Source: an uncultured Bacteroidota bacterium (GTDB lineage Bacteria; Bacteroidota; Bacteroidia; Flavobacteriales; Flavobacteriaceae). From it: a stretch of 64,000 nt of DNA. Each line of letters opens with the position of its first letter. Position 1 is the first letter of the stretch. The notes below the pieces were generated by a model. It saw only the letters and a program-made list of their open reading frames with translations. It searched no databases and had not been told where the DNA came from. Both the position numbers and the translations under genes were made by a program. This document shows, piece after piece, positions 1-9,386 of this stretch. Location of the stretch: positions 1 to 64,000 of the forward strand of contig CABYMF010000002.1 of the NCBI GenBank assembly GCA_902519955.1, given 5' to 3'.

Positions 1-1341
1 AAAAGCTTTAATGGAATTGAAAATGTTCCTTCAAAAGCAATAACTATGGGTGTAAGAACAATTTTTAATTCAAAGAGAATTATTGTCATGGCATGGGGAA
101 TACAAAAAAGTCTTATTGCTAAAAAGTCAGTTGAGAATAATGTTTCATCACTTATTCCTTCTACCTATCTTCAAAAACATAAGAACGCTACTTTGGTTCT
201 TGATAAAGAATGTTCAAATGAACTTACAAGGATAAAAACACCATGGTTAGTAGGTCCCTGTGACTGGTCAGATTCAATGAAAAGGAAAGCAATTGTATGG
301 TTGTGTGACGTAACTGAAAAATCAATTTTAAAATTAACTGATGAAGATTATAATAAAAATGGTCTATCTGATTTGTTAGCTCTTGAAGGTTCTTCATATG
401 GTCTAAACATAAAGATGTTTAATCATTTTCAAAATACCATTACTGGTTGGCCAGGAGGAAAACCTGGCGCAGATGATTCAACAAGGCCTGAAAGAAAGAG
501 TCCAAATTCTAAAAGGGTAATTATATTCAGTCCACATCCAGATGATGATGTTATTTCTATGGGAGGCACATTTGACAGGTTAGTATCTCAAGGCCATGAT
601 GTTCATATTGCATATCAGGCATCTGGTAATGTTGCAGTCTCTGATCATGATGCACTAAAGTTTATTGAAGTATCAAATGATATGTTTCCTTCTGAGCTAA
701 AACCGAAAGTAAGTCAATTGATAAAAGAACTGAAAAATAAAAAACCAGATAAAATCGATTCAATAGATGTGAGGAAAATTAAGAGTTTAATTAGAAAAAG
801 AGAGGCAATTTCAGCTACCAGGTATATTGGAATCCCAGACTCTAATACTCATTTCATGAATTTACCTTTTTATGAAACAGGAAGAATTAAAAAGAATCCT
901 GCATCAAAAAAAGATATTTTAATAACAGCATCATTGATAAAAAAAATCAAACCACATCAAATATATGCAGCAGGCGATCTTGAAGATCCTCATGGTACTC
1001 ATAAAGTATGTCTTGATATTGTTTTTGACTCATTAAATTCACTTAAAGATGAAAAGTTTATAAAAGATTGTTGGTTGTGGTTATACAGAGGTGCATGGCT
1101 AGAGTGGGATATACATGAAATTGATATGGCAGTTCCTATGAGTCCAGCTCAAGTTCTTCGAAAAAGAAAAGCAATATTTTTTCATCAAACTCAAAAGGAT
1201 GGAGTAATGTTTCAAGGTCATGATTTGAGAGAATTTTGGGTAAGAGCTGAAGAGAGGAACCATGAAACAGCTGAAAAATATAAAAAAATGGGCTTAGCAG
1301 ATTATGCGGCCATTGAATCATTCAAAAGACATTATTTTTAA
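1..1341 (+). CDS. NagB-like (glucosamine-6-phosphate deaminase-like) / PIG-L deacetylase fusion protein, 5' truncated by window start
   Basis: Frame is open from base 1 (KSFNGIENVPSKAITMGVRTI...VMAWG, typical end of a NagB domain), so ATG at 46 is probably internal. C-terminal PIG-L motif SPHPDDDVISMGG. Confidence 0.85.
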   Translation, partial: KSFNGIENVPSKAITMGVRTIFNSKRIIVMAWGIQKSLIAKKSVENNVSSLIPSTYLQKHKNATLVLDKECSNELTRIKTPWLVGPCDWSDSMKRKAIVWLCDVTEKSILKLTDEDYNKNGLSDLLALEGSSYGLNIKMFNHFQNTITGWPGGKPGADDSTRPERKSPNSKRVIIFSPHPDDDVISMGGTFDRLVSQGHDVHIAYQASGNVAVSDHDALKFIEVSNDMFPSELKPKVSQLIKELKNKKPDKIDSIDVRKIKSLIRKREAISATRYIGIPDSNTHFMNLPFYETGRIKKNPASKKDILITASLIKKIKPHQIYAAGDLEDPHGTHKVCLDIVFDSLNSLKDEKFIKDCWLWLYRGAWLEWDIHEIDMAVPMSPAQVLRKRKAIFFHQTQKDGVMFQGHDLREFWVRAEERNHETAEKYKKMGLADYAAIESFKRHYF

Positions 1342-1352
1342 TAAAAATCATT

Positions 1353-2951
1353 ATGAAAAAATCTATTATACTACTAACCTTAACTTTAATTTTTGGCCCA
1401 CAATTTATTCTTCAATCACAGGATAAATTTTCAAAAAGAAAAATCGAAAATCTCAAAGAGCAAGTATCTCAGCTTGTTGAAGAGGATAAAAAATTTACAC
1501 AAGTAATGATTGACAAGGTTTTTAGTTTTGGAGAGCTTGGATTCCAAGAATTTGAAACATCAAAGTATTTAGGTAAAATACTTGAAGAAAATGGATTTGA
1601 TGTTGAGTATCAGATTTCAGGTATTCCAACCTCATGGCTTGCTACATGGTCAAATGGAGAAGGAGGTCCAACAATTGCTATGGGGAGCGATTTTGATGGA
1701 GTTCCATCAACTTCTCAATATCCAGGTGTTGCGTATGAGAAACCATTAGTTGATGGTGCACCAGGTCATGGTGAGGGACATAACATTGGCCTTCCAATTG
1801 TTATTACCTCTGCCATTGCGATCAAAAAAATAATGATTGAAAATAATATTAATGGAAAGCTTGTCTTGTGGCCCGGTGTTGCTGAGGAAATACTTGGTGC
1901 AAAAGCTTGGTATGTTAGAGATGGTTATTTTGACAATGTTGACATGTGTATTTTTACACATGTTAGTACAAATATGTCAACTTCTTGGGGAAGACCATCT
2001 GGGACTGGATTAATTTCTGTAAAATATACCTTTAGTGGAGAAACTGCTCATTCTGCTGCTTCTCCATGGAGAGCAAGAAGTGCACTAGATGCAGCAGAAT
2101 TAATGAACGTGGGATGGAATTATAGAAGAGAACATCTACACCCAGATCAAAGGTCTCACTCAATTTTTCTAGATGCGGGAGATCAACCAAATGTAGTCCC
2201 TTCTAAAGCATCTATTTGGTACTTTCTTAGAGAAATTACATACAAAGGTATTATGGAGATGTACGATGCTGCCAATAAAATGGCACAGGGAGCAGCACTT
2301 ATGACAAATACAACATATGAATCAGAAGTTCTAGGAGCTGCCTGGCCAAGACATTTTAATAAAATTATTGCTGAAGAAATGTATGAGAACATTAAAAAAG
2401 TAGGATTACCAAAATGGTCAGAAGATGATCAAAGATTGGCTAGATCCGTTCAAAAGGAAATAGGCATTGAGTCAATTAATGGTCTTCCTACAGAATTGCC
2501 TCCTCTTGGTAAACCTCTTCCTTACAATGTAAGCGGTGGATCAGATGATATTGGTGATGTGTCATGGAAGGTTCCAACAGTAGTCCTCAGGTTTCCATCT
2601 AATATTCCAGATGTCACGTTTCACCACTGGTCAGCTAGTATTGCAGCTGCAACTCCAATTGCTCATAAGGGAGCTAATGCTGGAGCTAAAGTAGTTGCTA
2701 TGACTGCGATAGATTTTTTAACAAAACCAGAAAAATTAGCTGAAGCCAAGAGTTACTTTGATAATGTACAAAGTAAGGAAGACTTTTACAGGCCTATGAT
2801 ATCTGAGAAAGATCCACCACCATATTATTTAAATAAAGATAAGATGGATAAGTATAGAGAAGAGATGAAAAAGTTTTATTTTGACGAAACAAGATATGAT
2901 ACATATCTTGAGCAGTTAGGAGTGGATTATCCAGATATTATCAAAGATTAG
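1353..2951 (+). CDS. Secreted M20 family amidohydrolase, AbgB-like (aminobenzoyl-glutamate utilization protein B family)
   Basis: N-terminal signal peptide; GHGEGHNIGLP, WPGVAEEILGAKAWYV, AHSAASPWRARSALDAAELMNVG, SGGSDDIGDVSW motifs. Confidence 0.85.
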   Translation: MKKSIILLTLTLIFGPQFILQSQDKFSKRKIENLKEQVSQLVEEDKKFTQVMIDKVFSFGELGFQEFETSKYLGKILEENGFDVEYQISGIPTSWLATWSNGEGGPTIAMGSDFDGVPSTSQYPGVAYEKPLVDGAPGHGEGHNIGLPIVITSAIAIKKIMIENNINGKLVLWPGVAEEILGAKAWYVRDGYFDNVDMCIFTHVSTNMSTSWGRPSGTGLISVKYTFSGETAHSAASPWRARSALDAAELMNVGWNYRREHLHPDQRSHSIFLDAGDQPNVVPSKASIWYFLREITYKGIMEMYDAANKMAQGAALMTNTTYESEVLGAAWPRHFNKIIAEEMYENIKKVGLPKWSEDDQRLARSVQKEIGIESINGLPTELPPLGKPLPYNVSGGSDDIGDVSWKVPTVVLRFPSNIPDVTFHHWSASIAAATPIAHKGANAGAKVVAMTAIDFLTKPEKLAEAKSYFDNVQSKEDFYRPMISEKDPPPYYLNKDKMDKYREEMKKFYFDETRYDTYLEQLGVDYPDIIKD

Positions 2952-3092
2952 GTTACAACCCTTAATCTCAAATTTTTCAAATTGATTAATTATCATTAGT
3001 TTAAAGATTGCTATAAAAAAGTAAATAATTATATTGATTATTATCATTTTATTAATAAATTGTTAAAAATTAACTAACAAAATTCAATAATA

Positions 3093-6000
3093 ATGAAAAG
3101 AATATTAAGCATAGCATCTTTGTTATTTGCATTTATAACTTTCGGACAAAACTCTATTAATGGAGTTGTTTCTGATAATAACGGTGTTCCCCTTCCAGGA
3201 GCAAATGTTATTATCGAAGATACCAACACTGGTGTTTCAACCGACTTTGATGGAAATTTTCAAATTAATGCTAGTCAAGGACAAATCCTTGCCATAAGTT
3301 TTATTGGGTATACAACCCAGTATGTAACTGTTGCTGGCCAGACATCATTGAATATTTCCTTAGAGCTGGATAATCAGCTTGAGGAAGTTGTTGTGACTGC
3401 TCTTGGTTTTGCTGCTGTTCGGGATCAACAAGGTTCAACATCATCTGTAATAGACGCAAACGATGTTATTAGATCTGCTGAGCCAACAGTTGTAAATGCC
3501 TTAAGTGGTAAAGCCTCAGGTGTTAGAATTACTAGGTCTAATGGTGATCCAGGTGCTGGAAGTGCAATTAGAATTCGTGGAGCTAATACTATTGATGGGT
3601 CTATTCAGCCACTTATTATAGTGGATGGTGTTCCACTAGATAACACTACTTCTTACGCAGGAGGTAACAGTATTACAGGTTCTAATGGAGGTGTGTCTCA
3701 AGGATCACGTATGAATGATTTAAATCCAAATGATATAGAATCCGTTAACGTTCTCAAAGGTGCATCTGCTGCTTCTTTATATGGTAGTAGGGCTGCAAAT
3801 GGTGTTGTTGTTATTACAACAAAGAAAGGGCAAAGAGGAGAAGCAAAAATATCTTTCAAGTCAAGTTATTCTTTTGACGAAATTTCTGAGAGAATTCCTC
3901 TGCAAGATACATATGGTCAAGGACAAAATGGAGTCTTTAGTGATACTAAAGTAGAATCATGGGGGGACTACATTCCTGGAAGATCAGGAGGTGCTGACAC
4001 CTATCGTGATGGAGCATATTTTGTGGCGGATAATGGAAGGAAATACCAACGTGTTGATGATAAAAATTCAACTGACACATTTGTTGAAGAAAACTTTGAC
4101 TCAATATTTGGTACTGGGAATGCACTTCAAAATGATTTAACAATTAGTGGTGGAGGTGAAAACAGTAATTATTTCTTTAGTTTAGGAAATTTATCTCAAG
4201 ATGGGGTTATTAGAAATGCTTCTTACGATAGAACTAATGCTAGATTGAACTATGAGGCTAGATTAAATGATAAAATTACTTTATCAAGTAAAATGGCATA
4301 TACATATACAGATTCTAACAGAATTCAACAAAGTTCAAATGTTTCAGGGTTGATGTTGGGTTATTTGAGAACACCACCTGATTTTGATGGAAGAGATTAC
4401 AAAGGTTCATATTTTGACTCAAGTGGGAATGAATTTATAAATAGAGGTAGATCCTACAGAAGACAAATTGGACAAAGTCAAAATCAAGGTTATACAAACC
4501 CATTATGGACTGTAAATGAGCAAACGTCTAACACTAAAGTTAATAGAGTAACTGTTACTCCACAATTGACCATAAAACCTGCTAATAATTTTTCAATCAT
4601 TGCCAGAGGTAATGTTGATGTTACTGATGATAAAAGAACATATTTCTTCCCTGTTGGAGATGCTAGTTCAAGAGCGAATGGACAATTTCAAGAAGATGTT
4701 ATAGATGTTAGAGTTTCATCATTAGACCTTATTGGTAAAGCAACTTTTGAACTTGGAGATGTAATTAATCTAACTGCAACTGCAGGTTGGAGTTATTTTG
4801 ATAGAAAGTATAATCGTATTTCAGGAAATATAACAGGATTTTTAGTAAACTCTAAAAAGCAAACTGTTGCCTTAAATACTTCTGCTGAAGCATCTTCATT
4901 TGATAATTTTAGAACTTTTAGAAGATCAAACAGAGGTTATGGTGTACTTAACTTTGATGTTAATAATGAGCTATTCGTTAACATTTCAGGTGCTTTAGAA
5001 GCATCATCTACAATTAACGGAACATTCTTCTATCCTGCTGCTGATGCTGCATGGGTTTTGACTGAAAATGAAATAGATTCAAATTTAATTTCATTCGCAA
5101 AACTAAGAGCTTCATGGGGTCAGGTAGGTGTTCAACCATCTGCTCATAAATTTGAAACTTTAGCTGAGGGTGGATTCGGATATTCTACTTACAGTGATCC
5201 ATTAGACAGTAACTTATTTGGAGGAGGGTATAGACTAGACAACAATTTAGGTAATCCTAACCTTGAGCCTGAAATTAAAACTGAATGGGAAATAGGAGGT
5301 GACTTCAGGTTTTTTGATGATAAGTTATCATTATCATTTACATATTATGATAATATAATTGAAGGAATACTTTTAGATGTTACACTTTCCCCTTCTACAG
5401 GTTTCTCAACTCAATATGGAAATTATGGTGAAATGACAAATAATGGTATTGAACTTGATTTGGGCTATGACTTTATAAATAGTACAGATTTTGGTCTTTC
5501 AGGTTCTGTTAATTGGTCTACAAATGAGAATGAAGTTACAGACTTATATGGAACTGAATCAATTAATTTATCACCAGGTGCTTCTGTAAGTTCTAGAGCT
5601 GTTGTTGGATATCCTTTAGGGGCTCTTTATGGAACATCATCTCAGAAAAATCCTGATGGTAGCTTTATACTAAACTCTAATGGATTTCCTCAAATAACAT
5701 CAAGCCCTGAAGTTTTAGGTGATCCTAATCCTGACTGGAGAGGAGGAGTTTCTTTAAATATGAGATATAAAAATTGGAGACTTAATGCTGTTCTTGAACA
5801 CTCAGAGGGAGGATTATTTTCTCCAAGAACATTATGGGTACTTAACAGGTTTGGAACTAATCAAGAAACAGCTAACAGAATGACTCTTGACCAAAACCTT
5901 GTTAATTATGCAGGTAATACAATTGCAGCTGGTACAACAGTAAGAGGTAGGGTTAGAGATTTTGGAGGTGGACCTGTACTTCTTGATGAGAGTTGGTATA

Positions 6001-6302
6001 GAACAGGTATTGGAGGAGGTTTTGGTGATAACCAAGCTTATAACTTTGCCGTAGTAGACGCAACTTGGACGAAGCTTAGAGATATTACTTTAAGTTATGT
6101 CTTGGATTCTCCATCCATAAAAAAGATTGGACTTAGTGATGTTATGCTATCGTTTAGCGGTAGAGATCTAATTAACATTAATAAAGTTGAGGGTCTTGAT
6201 CCTGAAATTAATACAATCGGAGTAAGTACTGCTCAAGGGGTTGAATATTTTACAAACCCACAGACAAAAGGATTCTTGTTTAGTCTAACTATAAATTATT
6301 AA
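3093..6302 (+). CDS. SusC/RagA family TonB-linked outer membrane protein
   Basis: Signal peptide, carboxypeptidase-like domain (GVVSDNNGVPLPGANVIIEDTNTGVSTDFDGNF), plug domain (VVVTALG... LKGASAASLYGSRAANGVVVITTKKG), C-terminal beta-strand. Confidence 0.97.
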   Translation: MKRILSIASLLFAFITFGQNSINGVVSDNNGVPLPGANVIIEDTNTGVSTDFDGNFQINASQGQILAISFIGYTTQYVTVAGQTSLNISLELDNQLEEVVVTALGFAAVRDQQGSTSSVIDANDVIRSAEPTVVNALSGKASGVRITRSNGDPGAGSAIRIRGANTIDGSIQPLIIVDGVPLDNTTSYAGGNSITGSNGGVSQGSRMNDLNPNDIESVNVLKGASAASLYGSRAANGVVVITTKKGQRGEAKISFKSSYSFDEISERIPLQDTYGQGQNGVFSDTKVESWGDYIPGRSGGADTYRDGAYFVADNGRKYQRVDDKNSTDTFVEENFDSIFGTGNALQNDLTISGGGENSNYFFSLGNLSQDGVIRNASYDRTNARLNYEARLNDKITLSSKMAYTYTDSNRIQQSSNVSGLMLGYLRTPPDFDGRDYKGSYFDSSGNEFINRGRSYRRQIGQSQNQGYTNPLWTVNEQTSNTKVNRVTVTPQLTIKPANNFSIIARGNVDVTDDKRTYFFPVGDASSRANGQFQEDVIDVRVSSLDLIGKATFELGDVINLTATAGWSYFDRKYNRISGNITGFLVNSKKQTVALNTSAEASSFDNFRTFRRSNRGYGVLNFDVNNELFVNISGALEASSTINGTFFYPAADAAWVLTENEIDSNLISFAKLRASWGQVGVQPSAHKFETLAEGGFGYSTYSDPLDSNLFGGGYRLDNNLGNPNLEPEIKTEWEIGGDFRFFDDKLSLSFTYYDNIIEGILLDVTLSPSTGFSTQYGNYGEMTNNGIELDLGYDFINSTDFGLSGSVNWSTNENEVTDLYGTESINLSPGASVSSRAVVGYPLGALYGTSSQKNPDGSFILNSNGFPQITSSPEVLGDPNPDWRGGVSLNMRYKNWRLNAVLEHSEGGLFSPRTLWVLNRFGTNQETANRMTLDQNLVNYAGNTIAAGTTVRGRVRDFGGGPVLLDESWYRTGIGGGFGDNQAYNFAVVDATWTKLRDITLSYVLDSPSIKKIGLSDVMLSFSGRDLININKVEGLDPEINTIGVSTAQGVEYFTNPQTKGFLFSLTINY

Positions 6303-6304
6303 AA

Positions 6305-7729
6305 ATGAAAAAATTATTTACAAAATCAATTTTAGCAATCATTCTAGTTTTCTCATTTTCATGTGAAGATTTAAATGAAGACATTAATTCAAATCCAAAT
6401 GATATTTTGATTACGGATGTTGAGGATAGATTATTTTTAACAGGTTCTCAGTTAGCCAATATTCAGATGCAGCTTGGACACTTGAATAGAATTAGTGGTA
6501 TGTATTCAGGCCAATTAATTGGCTTTACGTCCTTATATGCTAATATCTATGGATATAGCTTATCAACAGTTGAGTCAAATAGTGAGTGGAATGCACTTTA
6601 TGTTGGAGTTTTAAGCAATATGAGACAAATTCAGGAAAACTCATCAAATACATTACTTGTTGGAATTTCTCAGATAATCGAAGGTCATGCATTTGGAACG
6701 GCTGCATCTCTTTGGGGAGATATCCCTTATAGTGAAGCAGGTAATCCAGAGATTGAAGATCCAGTTTTTGATTCTCAAGTTTCAGTTTATACGGCTGCAA
6801 TTCAAAAGTTGAATTCTGGAATATCAACATTACAGTCTGCGGCTGCAAGTAGTTTATCACAAGATATTTATTTTGGAGGTGATAAAAATCAATGGATTGA
6901 AGCTGCATATACTTTAATAGCTCGTTTTAATCTTCATCAAAAGAACTATAGTGCTGCGGCTTCAGCTGCAAACAACGGAATTAGTTCTGCATCTGGTGAC
7001 ATGAAATATGATCCACCAGCATCACAAAATAGTGGGGATGTTAATCTTTTTGCTACAATTCTAAATGGTTCAAGGTCAGGTGATCTTGGAAATAAGTTTG
7101 GTGATACTGAGAGCTATTTACTACAATTATTAAATAGTTCAAATTCAATTAACAGAAATAATTCTAAAACTGATGAAACAGCTAGATATAACTACTATAT
7201 AATAAACAATAACAGTGGTTCTGCAAATACTGGTATTATTTCAGAGGATGAGCCTCAAAATATGGTTACATATTTTGAAAATGAGTTAATTCTTGCAGAG
7301 GCTAAAGCAAGACAAGGTGGAGTAGCAGACGGACTACCGCATCTTAATAATGTTAGAGCATGGCTAAATTCAGGAGGTAATATTAATGGTAATCACTCTT
7401 CAAAGCCATATAAGTATGAAGCTTATGTTGCTTCAGACTTTAATTCAGGAGGAATTGAGAATCAGGACGGCGTTGATGCAAAAACAGCCTTTCTTAGAGA
7501 GGTTATAGAGGAAAGATATGTTTCAGGATTTGGAATGCATATTCCTTTTAATGATGCTAGAAGATTAAGAGCTTCTGATGCCGCATACTCTGTTCCTTTT
7601 GTTTTAGTTCTAGGCCCTGGAGCTCCTTACCCGGAGAGAATGCCATGGTCTGCAAATGAGTTAAATTCTAATTCAAATGCTCCTGCTGATGATCCCGGTA
7701 TCTTCACTAAAACACAGGTGAATCAATAG
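6305..7729 (+). CDS. SusD/RagB family nutrient-binding outer membrane lipoprotein
   Basis: Lipobox (FSFSCEDLN), SusD-like sequence, 2 nt downstream of susC-like gene. Confidence 0.93.
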   Translation: MKKLFTKSILAIILVFSFSCEDLNEDINSNPNDILITDVEDRLFLTGSQLANIQMQLGHLNRISGMYSGQLIGFTSLYANIYGYSLSTVESNSEWNALYVGVLSNMRQIQENSSNTLLVGISQIIEGHAFGTAASLWGDIPYSEAGNPEIEDPVFDSQVSVYTAAIQKLNSGISTLQSAAASSLSQDIYFGGDKNQWIEAAYTLIARFNLHQKNYSAAASAANNGISSASGDMKYDPPASQNSGDVNLFATILNGSRSGDLGNKFGDTESYLLQLLNSSNSINRNNSKTDETARYNYYIINNNSGSANTGIISEDEPQNMVTYFENELILAEAKARQGGVADGLPHLNNVRAWLNSGGNINGNHSSKPYKYEAYVASDFNSGGIENQDGVDAKTAFLREVIEERYVSGFGMHIPFNDARRLRASDAAYSVPFVLVLGPGAPYPERMPWSANELNSNSNAPADDPGIFTKTQVNQ

Positions 7730-7749
7730 TATTTAAATTATTAAAATTA

Positions 7750-7786
7750 AGGACTTGTTATATTAAATAGCAGGTCCTCTTTTTTA
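7750..7786 (+). terminator. Intrinsic terminator after SusD
   Basis: Inverted repeat aggacttg...caggtcct (one G-U) followed by cttttttaaa. Confidence 0.65.
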
Positions 7787-7796
7787 AATTTATTTT

Positions 7797-9386
7797 ATGG
7801 TTAATGAAAAAAGCTTAAAAGCATTATTTTTTTCAGTTTTGTTTATTTCTTGTAATAGTGACATTCATATTTATGAGAATAGTGTTATATCCTCACCACA
7901 TCCTATAGCATCAGAAACTGGTAAATTAATTTATTCTTTAGGTGGAAATGCTTTTGATGCCGCAGTTGCTGCTGCATTTACTCTTTCAGTTGTTGAACCA
8001 AGTATGAGTGGTATTGGAGGTAGATTACAAGCTATTTACAGAAAGTCGGATGGTTTAATAAGTGGGGTAGATGCAATGACTCAAATACCTGAGAGTTTCA
8101 ATAATCTAGATCTGGATAATCTGGAGAGCTACGGCTATAAAACAATTGGAATTCCTGGTGTTGTTGCAGGTCTTTTAAAGTTACATAGCGAACATGGAAT
8201 CCTTGACCTAGAAACAATAATGGAGCCATCTATTTATATTGCTGAAAAGGGATTTATTATTTTACCAAAGGCAATAAAAAGGATGGCAGGTGCAAAATCA
8301 GAGATTGAAGAATTCAATGGATCAAAAAAATATTTTTTAAATAAGTTAAGTAAGCCATTTGAATTAGGAGATAAATTAATTCAAAAAGATCTTGCAAACA
8401 CACTTACTTTAATTTCTAAAAATGGAAAATCTGGTTTTTATGAGGGTGAAGTTGCCTTGAAAATGGTAAATGACATAAAATCTAATGGAGGATACATATC
8501 CTTAGAAGATTTAAAAAATTATCAAGCTATTGATTCAAAGGTTTTAACGGGAGAATTTAACGGCTATACAGCTCATTCTCTATATCTACCTTCATATGGT
8601 GCAATAACTATCCAGATTCTTCAAATTATGGATTATTTGGATATAAAGTCAAAAGAACAGTGGCCATTAAAAGTTGCGAGTGCATCAGAAATAGCATATA
8701 TGAATAGGCCATTTCAGAATAATAAAGATTCATTAAAAAGTATTTTGTCATTAAGTAAAGCAAAAAAAATTGCAAAAGGGATAAATAATCATCGATTTGA
8801 AATATCAAATTCTATCGACAAAGATTATTCTGCAAGTAATACTGCTCATCTAACGACAGCAGATAAATATGGAAACGTTGTTTCTCTAACTCAGACAATC
8901 GGACCCATAATGGGTTCAAAAGTCTCAACTGATGGTCTTGGTTTTCTTTATAATGTTACCATGGGACCATATCTGGGTGGATATTTAAATGAAATAAATC
9001 CAGGAGACAGAGTATCATCTAATATATCTCCTACATTATTTACCAAAAATAATGAAGTAATTCTTGCATTGGGTGCTGCAGGGGGAAATAAAATTCCAAC
9101 AGCTATAACTCAAGTATCCTATAGGTATCTTAAGCAAAAATTTAATTTAAATGAATCTTTGGCTCTACCAAGAGTATATAAGTTTAATGGTCCGATTCAG
9201 CTTGAGACTCACTTAGGAGTTGATAGATTTTATAATAATCTAGATTCTGATGTCTATGAAATTGAGAAAGTACCATATAAAGGAGAATTTGGAAGAATTC
9301 ATGCAATTGCACTTGATTCAATAAATAATAAGTGGATTGGATCATCAGATCCGGATTGGGAAGGGACGGTTAAGGTTTTTAAATGA
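7797..9386 (+). CDS. Gamma-glutamyltransferase-like Ntn hydrolase, lipoprotein
   Basis: Lipobox FISCNSD; SPHPIASETGKLIYSLGGNAFDAAVAAAFTLSVVEPSMSGIGG; candidate catalytic Thr in NTAHLTTADKYGNVVSLTQTIG; SPTLF and LGAAGGNKIPTA. Confidence 0.9.
   Translation: MVNEKSLKALFFSVLFISCNSDIHIYENSVISSPHPIASETGKLIYSLGGNAFDAAVAAAFTLSVVEPSMSGIGGRLQAIYRKSDGLISGVDAMTQIPESFNNLDLDNLESYGYKTIGIPGVVAGLLKLHSEHGILDLETIMEPSIYIAEKGFIILPKAIKRMAGAKSEIEEFNGSKKYFLNKLSKPFELGDKLIQKDLANTLTLISKNGKSGFYEGEVALKMVNDIKSNGGYISLEDLKNYQAIDSKVLTGEFNGYTAHSLYLPSYGAITIQILQIMDYLDIKSKEQWPLKVASASEIAYMNRPFQNNKDSLKSILSLSKAKKIAKGINNHRFEISNSIDKDYSASNTAHLTTADKYGNVVSLTQTIGPIMGSKVSTDGLGFLYNVTMGPYLGGYLNEINPGDRVSSNISPTLFTKNNEVILALGAAGGNKIPTAITQVSYRYLKQKFNLNESLALPRVYKFNGPIQLETHLGVDRFYNNLDSDVYEIEKVPYKGEFGRIHAIALDSINNKWIGSSDPDWEGTVKVFK

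Noticed and set aside
2952-3092. Possible riboswitch/regulatory leader before SusC1
   Set aside because: Very AT-rich with only weak palindromes; no recognisable conserved RNA motif.
6540-6908. 122-aa minus-strand ORF inside SusD
   Set aside because: Antisense to a well-supported SusD gene, Leu/Gln-rich shadow translation with no recognisable features.
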